19,086 nt of DNA from JAUNSR01 sp036655755 (GTDB taxonomy: Bacteria > Bacteroidota > Bacteroidia > Bacteroidales > JAUNSR01): the NCBI GenBank assembly GCA_036655755.1, contig JAVVPN010000054.1, positions 1 to 19,086 on the forward strand, in the 5' to 3' direction. The notes under the pieces were generated by a model that was not told the origin of the DNA, searched no databases, and saw nothing but the letters and a program-made list of their open reading frames with translations. Below are positions 1 to 7,538 of this stretch, in pieces. Positions within the stretch are counted from its first letter, which is position 1. The number at the start of each line of letters is the position of its first letter. The translations under genes were made by a program, and so were the position numbers.

Positions 1-206
1 AGATACCCGACGTATCGCAAAAGATGCTTACCGTAACCCTTCGCTCACTCGAAGCACTCAATTTAGTTGAGCGGAAGATATACCCCGAAGTACCGCCCCG
101 CGTTGAATACTCCCTCTCTCCTCTTGGCAAATCACTCTTACCCAAGGTGCGGGCATTGGTAGAATGGGCACTCGAAAACCGCGAAGCATGTTTATCGAAA
201 GGATAA
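1..206 (+). CDS. HxlR-family winged-helix regulator, C-terminal part (5' end outside window)
   Basis: The open frame enters from the left edge (first full codon at position 3) and ends with TAA at 204-206. It reads IPDVSQKMLTVTLRSLEAL, then an LVERKIYPEVPPRVEYSLSPLG stretch split over the wing, which is the usual second half of an HxlR/MarR-like DNA-binding domain: recognition helix, beta-wing with the PPRVEYSL turn, and a closing helix (LLPKVRALVEWALENRE). HxlR proteins are small cytoplasmic dimeric regulators, often redox- or aldehyde-responsive. The ATG at 24 is an internal methionine, because the in-frame upstream codons match the family (ISQKML). The N-terminal half, including any sensor cysteine, is outside the window, so the target and signal cannot be judged. 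Confidence 0.85.
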   Translation, partial: IPDVSQKMLTVTLRSLEALNLVERKIYPEVPPRVEYSLSPLGKSLLPKVRALVEWALENREACLSKG

Positions 207-285
207 ATCAATTTTGTAAGAGCTTTGTATAATTATTGTCTCTTTTATGCAATTGGTCTGAAACTGAAGTGAAATAAGCTACAGA

Positions 286-293
286 TACTTTTG
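286..293 (+). promoter_or_regulatory. Candidate -7 box (TACTTTTG) for the phosphoesterase gene
   Basis: TACTTTTG matches the Bacteroides -7 consensus TAnnTTTG exactly and lies 22 bases before the ATG at 316. I see no good TTTG -33 box at normal spacing, so this rests on one element. If it is real, transcription starts near 300. The GTG at 295 would then sit inside or at the edge of the promoter, which supports 316 as the start codon. Confidence 0.4.
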
Positions 294-315
294 GGTGAAT
301 TTTAAAACCAAATGC

Positions 316-3300
316 ATGAAACTTCTATTTACTTCTTGTAGGGAGAAGAGTAAGCGATTAATCATTAGATCGTTCTTGCTCCTCTCTTGTTTTTTATTCG
401 TAGCCGCAGGTTTGAACGCCGCGCAAAAAATTACCGGAAAAAGCCGTCTGATTACAGGCGAAACAGCTATTTTCTCAGTTCCTGAAGAGAGTGGTATCAA
501 AACGTACGAATGGGTTATCCCGAACGGTTGTTACATCTCTGACGGAATCAACACAAACCAAATCCGGCTGACCGCCTCTTTTATGGCACAAAACGGCATC
601 TTGAAAGTGGTACGTACATTCGAAAACGGAACTACCGACGAATCGGAGGTTTTGGTGACGATCGATCCTGCCGTAAAAGAATTTAAAGATCATTCTATTA
701 AAGAAGGTGAATCGGTATTTATCAACGACCAAGAGTTTTCGAAAGCCTGCATCTATTATGAAAACATTGCAGAAACCAATCAGAAAAGAGCACACCGCAT
801 CACTTATATTCCCACTTCTTTCACTCAGATGACGAAACCTTATCTGCAAAGCGCTGCATCCGACGGTATCTGGATCTCCTGGAAGACAAATTTCAGTGAA
901 GCCTCAAAAGTGATTTTCGGGGCCGCCAATCAAAACATGGATAATGAGTTCGAAGCCTCGACTCACGACCTTTCGGAAAATACAACCCCCTACTTCTGGC
1001 ATTCGGCACGACTTACCGGCCTACAACCCAATACCCTTTATTCGTATAAAGTACGTACGGGGGATAAAGAAAGCGAAACATACACATTCCGGACGATGCC
1101 TGAACACGGAAGTAAAAAACCGATTCGTATCCTATTGATGGGCGACCACCAGATTAAAGCACGAAGCGGATATGAATGGCTATGCGAAGCGGCTCGTCAG
1201 AAAATTGAAGAAAAATATGGCGATTTTTCTTCCGCAATTCAAGTGATCATGAACGATGGCGATCAGGTAGATGTGGGCACCCTCGATCATTACGAACACG
1301 TACACCTCTATAAATCAGAAACATTATCGCCCTATGTGCCAATTATGACAGCCGTAGGAAATCATGAAACCTACAGCGATCCGGGTATGGAACATTATAA
1401 AGCACATTTCCACTACGAAGACCTTTCGTACCAAGGGATCAGCAGCAATACCGATCTCTATTATGCTTATCAGGTAGGCCGTTTGCTGTTCGTGGTATTG
1501 AGCACCGAACATACCGGAAGCGAACAGGAGAGCTGGGTCCGCAAAGTAGCTCAAGCCGCCGCAACCGACGAGAATGTTGATTTTATGATCAGCGTCAATC
1601 ACCGTCCGATTCAAGCCGAACAGTATATCGGCGATATCTCCACTTGGGTACGAGATGTAGCCGTTCCGATTCTGAGCCAGACCGAAAAACACGTACTCAA
1701 TTATTCGGGCCATCATCACCTTTACCACCGTGGCCAGTTAGAAAACTATCCGCTTTACCACATCATTAACGGCGGCGCTTCATGGGATCAGATGTGGGGA
1801 ATGTCATCGGAAAAAGATTATGACGACGTTCAGAAAACAATCGATTACTGGGGGTATCAGATTCTGGAATTCGATTTTGAAAATAAAGAAATGAAAGCCG
1901 AATGTTATGCCATCGGTAACCGCGAAATGGTTATCGACAATATGCTGATCGACTCTTTCCATCGCAAATTAAACAACACCAAACCAATAAAACCGGCTCT
2001 GAAAAGCATTCCGGAAGAAATCTCGCTTCCCTATACGTTTATGGCAGAGGAATATGATCCGTCAAATCCCGAAGCACTCAACAGCGTCCAATTCCAGTTT
2101 GCCACCGATCCGACCTTCGATCATATCCAATTATCGTCCATTCAGGATATTGAAAACCTGTATGGCTCAACCGGTAAACCGCTTTATCTTCCTGTCGATT
2201 TGAATGCAGATAAAAATATTACCAATTATGAGGTGGGCGAAAACAAATTAAAGAACGGTGTTTATTACGTACGCGTCCGTTACCGCGACCGGAATGTTGA
2301 ATGGAGCGATTGGTCGGATGCAGGCATGTTCCGCGTAACAGGAAGCATAGAAGGCGACCCGGCTATTGCCATCGCACAAAAAGTATATGCCCCGGAAGAG
2401 CAGGTGACCATTACCTACAATTTTGCTCCGCTCAATACGAATGCTTGGATCGGAGTTTACAAGAAAGGGGATAAAGTTGGGTCGACCAACTCTATCAAAT
2501 GGAGCTATACGTCCGGCCTGTCCGGTAAGTTTACTTTCTCTTTATCTGAGAAAAACGAATATTTCGCAGTTCTGTTTCAAGATGGCGGATATACTGAGAT
2601 TACCGAACGTATTCCGTTTATGATTGGAACCGCACCCAAACTAACGCTCGAAAAGACGCAATTCGATATCAGCGAAGAGATGACAGTGCATTATACCGAT
2701 GCCCCGCAACTTTACAACGACTGGATCGGTGTATATAAAGTAGGAGAAGAAGCGAATAAAGATGGTGCATTGAGTGTCATCTGGAACTACCTGCGTGAAA
2801 CCGGACTTCCTCTCAACGAACCTGTCGGATCGATGGTATTAAACTCCGATTCACACGGCACCACCGGTATGAGCGTAAAAGGATATTATTATGCATCCTA
2901 CTTTTTAAAGGGAGGATATTTTGAACCGGGCGAGCGGGTTTACTTCTCGGTAGGTGAAGAGATATCTACCGTAAGTGCCGATAAAGAAGTATATACGACA
3001 GATGAAGAGATTGTAATTCACTATAGCGACGGTCCCGGTACCCCGAAAGACTATATCGGATTTTTCAAGGTAGGCGAAACAGTGGGAGTCGATGAACTAG
3101 ATGCTTATTATTATACATACGGAGCAACCCGGGGAGATATCGTGATTCCGGCGGGAGAACTTCCTGTTGGCGATTATTTCTGTTCGCTTTATATATACGA
3201 CAGTTATGACGAGGTTTCACCGCGCATCTATATTTCTGTACGCGAAAAAGATGGCACGGGGATTGCCCCTCAAACAATCAGCAGCCTGCGTGTACGGCCG

Positions 3301-3492
3301 AACGTCGTAACGGAGCTTATGCACATCGAAGGGGTCGATAATGGGCAGTACACGATTTATGGCATCGGAGGCGGTAAGATGGGGAACGGAAGTTTCACCG
3401 GACACGAACCGATAGATGTTTCTTATTTAAAAGAAGGTATATATTATCTGCAGATTGACGGAGGCAAAACCTGCACTTTCATAAAGCAATAA
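316..3492 (+). CDS. Secreted calcineurin-like metallophosphoesterase with Ig-like repeats and T9SS sorting domain
   Basis: The protein is 1058 aa from ATG 316; the frame is open to a GTG at 295, but that overlaps the likely promoter. Residues 1-36 form a signal peptide (basic start, then a hydrophobic stretch, cut near LNAA). About 38-115 is a PKD-like domain. About 170-262 is a fibronectin-like domain as in purple acid phosphatases (KPYLQSAASDGIWISWKT). About 270-545 is the phosphoesterase core with MGDHQ, NDGDQVD (313-319), GNHE (348-351), NHRP (428-431) and GHHH (465-468), so the dinuclear metal site looks intact, with GDHQ an unusual first motif. Three Ig-like repeats follow (about 681-771, 773-880, 883-975), marked by WIGVYKKG, WIGVYKVGE and YIGFFKVGE. 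The last 78 residues resemble a type A T9SS C-terminal domain (YTIYGIGGGKMGNGSF..DVSYLKEGIYYLQI). The protein is therefore probably exported across the outer membrane and displayed or released. Its substrate is unknown; phosphomonoesters or phosphodiesters are plausible. Confidence 0.88.
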   Translation: MKLLFTSCREKSKRLIIRSFLLLSCFLFVAAGLNAAQKITGKSRLITGETAIFSVPEESGIKTYEWVIPNGCYISDGINTNQIRLTASFMAQNGILKVVRTFENGTTDESEVLVTIDPAVKEFKDHSIKEGESVFINDQEFSKACIYYENIAETNQKRAHRITYIPTSFTQMTKPYLQSAASDGIWISWKTNFSEASKVIFGAANQNMDNEFEASTHDLSENTTPYFWHSARLTGLQPNTLYSYKVRTGDKESETYTFRTMPEHGSKKPIRILLMGDHQIKARSGYEWLCEAARQKIEEKYGDFSSAIQVIMNDGDQVDVGTLDHYEHVHLYKSETLSPYVPIMTAVGNHETYSDPGMEHYKAHFHYEDLSYQGISSNTDLYYAYQVGRLLFVVLSTEHTGSEQESWVRKVAQAAATDENVDFMISVNHRPIQAEQYIGDISTWVRDVAVPILSQTEKHVLNYSGHHHLYHRGQLENYPLYHIINGGASWDQMWGMSSEKDYDDVQKTIDYWGYQILEFDFENKEMKAECYAIGNREMVIDNMLIDSFHRKLNNTKPIKPALKSIPEEISLPYTFMAEEYDPSNPEALNSVQFQFATDPTFDHIQLSSIQDIENLYGSTGKPLYLPVDLNADKNITNYEVGENKLKNGVYYVRVRYRDRNVEWSDWSDAGMFRVTGSIEGDPAIAIAQKVYAPEEQVTITYNFAPLNTNAWIGVYKKGDKVGSTNSIKWSYTSGLSGKFTFSLSEKNEYFAVLFQDGGYTEITERIPFMIGTAPKLTLEKTQFDISEEMTVHYTDAPQLYNDWIGVYKVGEEANKDGALSVIWNYLRETGLPLNEPVGSMVLNSDSHGTTGMSVKGYYYASYFLKGGYFEPGERVYFSVGEEISTVSADKEVYTTDEEIVIHYSDGPGTPKDYIGFFKVGETVGVDELDAYYYTYGATRGDIVIPAGELPVGDYFCSLYIYDSYDEVSPRIYISVREKDGTGIAPQTISSLRVRPNVVTELMHIEGVDNGQYTIYGIGGGKMGNGSFTGHEPIDVSYLKEGIYYLQIDGGKTCTFIKQ

Positions 3493-3517
3493 TTATAGCC
3501 ATACTACCCAAAGAATA

Positions 3518-3570
3518 AAAAACAACGCTTACAAAACAGACTGATTTGCTGTTTTGTAAGCGTTGTTTTT
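3518..3570. terminator. Strong bidirectional terminator between convergent genes
   Basis: A perfect 22-bp inverted repeat (3518-3539 and 3549-3570) with a 9-base loop. The arms begin AAAAACAACGC and end GCGTTGTTTTT, so each strand has a hairpin followed by a T run. It lies between the end of the phosphoesterase (3492) and the end of the small minus-strand gene (3595), and should stop transcription from both sides. Confidence 0.9.
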
Positions 3571-3594
3571 ATTTTCATACAAGCAAGCGATCAG

Positions 3595-3774
3595 CTATTC
3601 CTGCTTTCTCCAGAAAGAAAACAGCAATCCCACACCGAATCCGAAAAGAACGCTGGCCAGAAAATGCAGCCAGTCATTCAATGTAGAAACCGGCTCATGG
3701 CGGTTCGTTATGATAAAAACAAACCCCACCACGATAGCAACTATCCCCAATATTAACTTTACGCCTTTTGACAT
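3595..3774 (-). CDS. Small two-helix membrane protein, 59 aa, unknown function
   Basis: A short minus-strand frame runs from ATG (3774-3772) to TAG (3597-3595). It reads MSKGVKLILGIVAIVVGFVF, a polar turn (IITNRHEPVSTLNDW), a second hydrophobic stretch (LHFLASVLFGFGVGLLFSFW) and a basic end, RKQE. This is a clean hairpin of two membrane helices with an N-terminal Lys anchor and a short loop. It starts 19 bases after the lpd stop codon, so it is probably the last gene of that transcript. Three things support a real gene: the strongly biased hydrophobic/polar layout, its fit between lpd and the terminator at 3518-3570, and the lack of any competing gene. I do not recognise a named family. A role as a membrane partner or small regulator is only a guess. 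Confidence 0.7.
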   Translation of the reverse strand: MSKGVKLILGIVAIVVGFVFIITNRHEPVSTLNDWLHFLASVLFGFGVGLLFSFWRKQE

Positions 3775-3793
3775 AGTAAACTCTGTTTAATAT

Positions 3794-5134
3794 TTATCCG
3801 TTCATTACCTCTTTCAATATCTCACTCACCGTAGGATGCGGAAACACCGTTTTTTCCCATTCGGCCAATGTCAGTTCATGCTCTATCGCCATGCCTGCCG
3901 CCACGATAAACTCCGACGACGGCGTACCCAGGATATGCACTCCCAAAACCGTATGGCTTTCGCTTACCAGCAACTTACACAATCCGTTGAATCCTTCGTT
4001 CTCCACAACAAAGCGGCCCGCATAACTCATCGGCAGTTTCCGTACGCTATACGCGATGCCCCGCTCTTTGAGCTGCTCTTCGGTATATCCCACCGCGGCC
4101 ACTTCGGGCGATGTGTACACCACTCCCGGTATCGCACGGTAACTCATTTCGTCGGCGATGCCCAGCATATGATTCACCGCTACCGCCGCTTCACGCTCGG
4201 CCGTATGCGCCAGCATCGACACCCCCGTAATATCGCCGCACGCATACACGTTGGGCAGCGAGGTCTGCATGAACCGGTTCACCCGGATCCGTTTACCCTC
4301 CATTTCATAAGGCAATTCTGAACCCTGCCGCAATACAGGTCTGCGCCCTGCGGCTATCAACAAGCGGCTGTAGGAAAGCTCTTTCTCCTCTCCGTCGTGC
4401 GTGATACGGATCACCGAGCCGTCGATCTCCTCCACCCGTGCCGAAAGGTAAAAAGCGACCCCTTTTTTCCGGAACTCCTCCCGGTATAAAGCGGCGATCT
4501 CGCCATCTATCCCGGCCAGAATTTCGGGCAACATCTCGATGATGGTCACCTTCGTACCCATGCTCTGAAAGAATCCGGCAAACTCCATTCCGATAACGCC
4601 TCCCCCTACGATGGTGAGTTCGGCCGGGATCTCATCTACACGAAGCGCGTCTGCGCTGGTCCAGTAACTTGCCGTTTCAATACCCGGAATGGGTGGCACC
4701 CAGCTCTCCGATCCGGTAGCGAGCAACAAGCGTTCCGCTTCATACGTCTCGCCGGCTGCTTGAATCAGAATCCGATTCGACGCATAGCGCTCTACCCCGG
4801 CCTCCGCGTTTACCATCGTCACGTTTGCCGAAGTAAGGCGACTGCGAATACCGGCAGTCAGCTTACGGATAATTTTATTTTTACGGGATTGTATTTTAGG
4901 CAGGTTCACGCCATATTCCGCACAAGAGAGTCCGAATTTATCGGCCACTTTGAAGTGATCATACATCTTGGCTGAATAAAGTAAGGTTTTGGTAGGGATG
5001 CACCCTTCGTTGAGGCAAACCCCTCCGAGCGCATTGCGTTCGAAAAGAATCACCGACAATCCGGCTTGTGCAGCTTTTTCCGCTGCCGTATAGCCGGCCG
5101 GGCCGCCTCCGATAATAGCAAGTTGATAAGTCAT
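3794..5134 (-). CDS. lpdA: Dihydrolipoyl dehydrogenase (E3)
   Basis: This 446-aa FAD flavoprotein re-oxidises dihydrolipoamide on E2 or GcvH proteins and passes electrons to NAD+. FAD-binding motif GGGPAG at 9-14; redox-active disulfide GGVCLNEGCIPTK with C40 and C45; NAD-binding GGGVIG at 177-182; second FAD motif YACGDITGVSMLAHTA at 297-312; and the dimer-interface catalytic pair in HPTVSE, H433 and E438. Length is slightly under the usual 460-475. No 2-oxoacid dehydrogenase or glycine-cleavage gene is in the window, so its partner complex is not visible. It lies 46 bases after the PH-domain-like gene and 19 before the 59-aa membrane protein, all on the minus strand, so one transcript is likely. 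A related disulfide reductase is possible, but the CLNEGCIPTK and HPTVSE motifs favour Lpd. Confidence 0.93.
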   Translation of the reverse strand: MTYQLAIIGGGPAGYTAAEKAAQAGLSVILFERNALGGVCLNEGCIPTKTLLYSAKMYDHFKVADKFGLSCAEYGVNLPKIQSRKNKIIRKLTAGIRSRLTSANVTMVNAEAGVERYASNRILIQAAGETYEAERLLLATGSESWVPPIPGIETASYWTSADALRVDEIPAELTIVGGGVIGMEFAGFFQSMGTKVTIIEMLPEILAGIDGEIAALYREEFRKKGVAFYLSARVEEIDGSVIRITHDGEEKELSYSRLLIAAGRRPVLRQGSELPYEMEGKRIRVNRFMQTSLPNVYACGDITGVSMLAHTAEREAAVAVNHMLGIADEMSYRAIPGVVYTSPEVAAVGYTEEQLKERGIAYSVRKLPMSYAGRFVVENEGFNGLCKLLVSESHTVLGVHILGTPSSEFIVAAGMAIEHELTLAEWEKTVFPHPTVSEILKEVMNG

Positions 5135-5180
5135 GGATATAAGAATTTTAAGGTTAAAATCATCCGACCCAATCGTCCGG

Positions 5181-5585
5181 TCAACGCGTTACCTGCACAT
5201 GCGGATTATATTTCCGCACCTCCTTTATAAAATCTTCCCGGTTTTCGGGAGATATCATGCGCGTTCCGTATTGGGTAATCAACAAGAGCCGGTCTGTCGA
5301 TAAAGCATAGGCAAGCCGGTTAGAACGAATATACCGTATTTCACGAATCTCATTCAACGGAATACGATAGCGTGGGAAAAATCCACATTTTACAGCCAGC
5401 AAACCGTCGCCTGTAAACACATAATCGGTACGAAAAAGCGATTCAAGCAAAAACACACTCATAATAAGCATGGTAATAGCCCACCCGATCTGGCGTTGCC
5501 AGAAAAAATAGAAAACCAATGCCAGTACCCCCAATAGTAAAACGTGATACCATTTATCTATTTTTGACTTAAATGTGCGTTGCAT
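5181..5585 (-). CDS. Membrane protein with PH-like domain, 134 aa
   Basis: The start is taken at ATG 5585-5583 because a purine-rich AAAAGAGG sits just upstream on the minus strand and the family-like sequence begins there. The frame is open further, to 5813, but that extension overlaps the nadB start and does not look like protein. Residues 1-11 are basic (MQRTFKSKIDK). Two membrane segments follow (about 13-30 and 34-47, VLLLGVLALVFYFFW and WAITMLIMSVFLLE). The cytoplasmic or periplasmic part (YVFTGDGLLAVKCGFF..YRIPLNEIREIRYIRSN..LSTDRLLLITQYGTRMISPENREDFIKEVRKYNP) has the pattern of bacterial PH-like domains of the YyaB type: a beta barrel ending in a helix, with the typical SPENREDFI. Function is unknown. 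It leads the minus-strand group with lpd. Confidence 0.75.
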   Translation of the reverse strand: MQRTFKSKIDKWYHVLLLGVLALVFYFFWQRQIGWAITMLIMSVFLLESLFRTDYVFTGDGLLAVKCGFFPRYRIPLNEIREIRYIRSNRLAYALSTDRLLLITQYGTRMISPENREDFIKEVRKYNPHVQVTR

Positions 5586-5603
5586 AACCTCTTTTTTATG
5601 CAA
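5580..5603 (-). promoter_or_regulatory. Inverted repeat enclosing the start codon of the PH-like gene
   Basis: A perfect 8-bp inverted repeat: TTGCATAA (5580-5587) and TTATGCAA (5596-5603), with an 8-base loop. Read on the minus strand, the RNA would put the purine-rich AAAAGAGG (a Shine-Dalgarno-like stretch) in the loop and the ATG in the 3' arm. This could modulate translation initiation. The stem is short and AT-rich, so it may equally be chance. Confidence 0.35.
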
Positions 5604-5752
5604 GTTAATAATTTTATGATAGAAAAACAGTGAATAAATTGCAAAGATGGGATGCCGACTGAACCGTTTTTTGCAATTTTGCAACCATAGATAAAAACAA
5701 GGCACGTCTTCGCTGATTCTTCCGGACGTTCCTTTACCAAGATATAATAAAT

Positions 5753-7348
5753 ATGGAAAAGAAATTTGACTTCCTGGTGATCGGTTCGGGTATTGCGGGA
5801 ATGAGTTTTGCACTAAAGGTAGCCCGCAAAGGTAAAGTGGCGCTGGTATGCAAAACTACACTCGAAGACGCCAATACTTTTTTTGCACAAGGTGGAGTAT
5901 CTTCTGTTACCAACATGCAGGTAGATACATTCGAAAAACATATTGAGGATACCATGATCGCCGGAGACTTCCTGAGCGACCGGGCAGCGGTAGAGAAAGT
6001 GGTACGTGAGGCGCCCTCTCAAATCGAAGAGCTGGTGCGCTGGGGCGTAGAATTCGATAAAAAAGAGAATGGCGAATACGACCTGCACCGCGAAGGGGGA
6101 CATTCGGAGTTCCGCATCCTGCATCACAAAGACAATACGGGAGCCGAAATTCAGGAAAGTCTGATCCGCGCGGTTAAAAGTCATCCGTCGATCTCTGTGT
6201 TCGAAAACCATTTCGCTATCGAAATCCTTACGCAGCATCACCTGGGGGTAACCGTAACCCGTCAGACACCCGACATCGAATGTTACGGGGCTTACATCCT
6301 CGACCAGAACACCGGAAAGATCCATACCTTCCTCTCGAAAGTAACCCTGATGGCTACCGGAGGCGTAGGAGCTGTTTATCAGACCACGACCAACCCGTTG
6401 GTGGCTACCGGCGACGGTATCGCCATGGTATACCGTGCCAAAGGAACCGTAAAGGATATGGAGTTCGTACAGTTCCATCCCACTGCGCTTTTCCATCCGG
6501 GCGACCGCCCTTCGTTCCTGATTACGGAAGCGATGCGTGGCTACGGCGGTATTCTGCGCACCCGCGACGGCAAGGAGTTCATGCACAAATATGACCCGCG
6601 CCTGTCATTGGCTCCGCGCGATATCGTAGCGCGTGCAATCGACAACGAGATGAAAAATCGTGGCGACGAACATGTGTACCTCGACGTTACCCACAAGGAT
6701 CCGGAAGAAACAAAAAAACATTTCCCGAACATATACGCCAAATGTCTGAGCCTCGGCATCGACATTACCAAAGATTATATCCCGGTAGCCCCTGCGGCAC
6801 ATTATCTGTGCGGCGGTATTCTGGTGGATCTCAACGGCCATTCATCCATCAACCGCCTTTATGCAGTAGGTGAATGCAGTTGCACCGGATTACACGGTGG
6901 CAATCGCCTTGCCTCGAACTCGCTCATCGAAGCGGTGGTGTATGCCGACGCGGCTGCCAGCCACTCGATGGATATCATCGATTCGCTTACTTATCAGACC
7001 GATATTCCGGCATGGAACGACGAGGGTACGCAATCGCCCGAAGAGATGGTGCTGATCAGTCAGAGCATCCGCGAAGTGGGACAGATCATGAGTTCGTATG
7101 TCGGAATCGTACGTTCAGACTTACGCCTAAACCGCGCGTGGGTACGCCTCGACATTATCTATGAAGAGACCGAAAGCCTGTTTCAGCGCTCGGTGGTATC
7201 GCGCGAAATCTGCGAACTGCGTAATATCGTAAACACCGGATACCTGATCATGCGTCAGGCGATGGAGCGGAAAGAGAGTCGCGGGTTACACTATTCGATC
7301 GATTATCCGCCCGTACGCCATAACGTTCTTGAAAAAACGGAAGCGTAA
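5753..7348 (+). CDS. nadB: L-aspartate oxidase
   Basis: This 531-aa cytoplasmic flavoenzyme oxidises L-aspartate to iminoaspartate, the first step of de novo NAD synthesis, feeding quinolinate synthase NadA. N-terminal FAD motif VIGSGIAGMSFA (GSGIAG at 11-16); NTFFAQGGVSSV (41-52); REGGHS (113-118), part of the dicarboxylate site; FHPTALF (241-247); the catalytic-type arginine in LAPRD (R289); H350 in AAHYLCGG; and GECSCTGLHGGNRLASNSL (373-391). The C-terminal helical domain ends near 525. Length and motifs distinguish NadB from the larger SdhA/FrdA, and no iron-sulfur or cytochrome subunit gene is adjacent. nadA and nadC, often next to nadB elsewhere, are absent here. It is transcribed away from the PH-like/lpd group and ends at a terminator at 7387-7418. 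Confidence 0.95.
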   Translation: MEKKFDFLVIGSGIAGMSFALKVARKGKVALVCKTTLEDANTFFAQGGVSSVTNMQVDTFEKHIEDTMIAGDFLSDRAAVEKVVREAPSQIEELVRWGVEFDKKENGEYDLHREGGHSEFRILHHKDNTGAEIQESLIRAVKSHPSISVFENHFAIEILTQHHLGVTVTRQTPDIECYGAYILDQNTGKIHTFLSKVTLMATGGVGAVYQTTTNPLVATGDGIAMVYRAKGTVKDMEFVQFHPTALFHPGDRPSFLITEAMRGYGGILRTRDGKEFMHKYDPRLSLAPRDIVARAIDNEMKNRGDEHVYLDVTHKDPEETKKHFPNIYAKCLSLGIDITKDYIPVAPAAHYLCGGILVDLNGHSSINRLYAVGECSCTGLHGGNRLASNSLIEAVVYADAAASHSMDIIDSLTYQTDIPAWNDEGTQSPEEMVLISQSIREVGQIMSSYVGIVRSDLRLNRAWVRLDIIYEETESLFQRSVVSREICELRNIVNTGYLIMRQAMERKESRGLHYSIDYPPVRHNVLEKTEA

Positions 7349-7386
7349 AATACAGACTATAACTTTATTTATCACACAGATACATG

Positions 7387-7418
7387 AAAATGCCCGGCAA
7401 CTGTCCGGGCATTTTTTT
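7387..7418 (+). terminator. Rho-independent terminator after nadB
   Basis: AAAATGCCCGG (7387-7397) pairs perfectly with CCGGGCATTTT (7405-7415) around a 7-base loop and is followed by further T residues (7412-7418). It begins 38 bases after the nadB stop. On the opposite strand the hairpin ends in TTTTC, so it may also stop transcripts coming from the convergent DUF2851 gene. Confidence 0.9.
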
Positions 7419-7437
7419 ATCCCCTCTCCTCTACCCA

Positions 7438-7533
7438 TACGTGGGCGCGGACGGAGCGGGACGCGCCCACGTACGGGACGGGACGTGCGCCTGTACGGGG
7501 TGGGACGCGCCCGCGTCCCACCCCGTAAACGGG
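7438..7533. repeat. GC-rich palindromic element (REP-like) between nadB and DUF2851
   Basis: This block is almost entirely G and C, in sharp contrast to its flanks. It holds two perfect inverted repeats: TACGTGGGCGCG (7438-7449) with CGCGCCCACGTA (7462-7473), and TACGGGGTGGGACGCG (7494-7509) with CGCGTCCCACCCCGTA (7512-7527). A small third one is CCCGT-AA-ACGGG (7522-7533). The core GGGACGCGCCC occurs twice, at 7458-7468 and 7502-7512, 44 bases apart, and TACGGG-type steps recur. All frames through it give low-complexity Arg/Pro/Gly peptides, so it is not coding. The form resembles REP/BIME-type dispersed palindromes. Without the rest of the genome, whether it is dispersed cannot be shown. 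Confidence 0.7.
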
Positions 7534-7538
7534 CATAA

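Noticed and set aside
295..315. GTG start at 295 for the phosphoesterase
   Set aside because: It overlaps or directly follows an exact -7 box (286-293), and the signal peptide begins naturally at ATG 316.
5586..5813. N-terminal extension of the PH-like protein to an ATG at 5813
   Set aside because: It overlaps the start of nadB on the other strand, has no family resemblance, and ATG 5585 has purine-rich sequence just before it.
5753..7348. Succinate dehydrogenase/fumarate reductase flavoprotein
   Set aside because: Length and motifs fit NadB better, and no partner iron-sulfur or cytochrome subunit gene is adjacent.
7438..7533. CRISPR array or tandem repeat
   Set aside because: The units are inverted repeats of unequal length with only two copies of a short core; there are no regular spacers.
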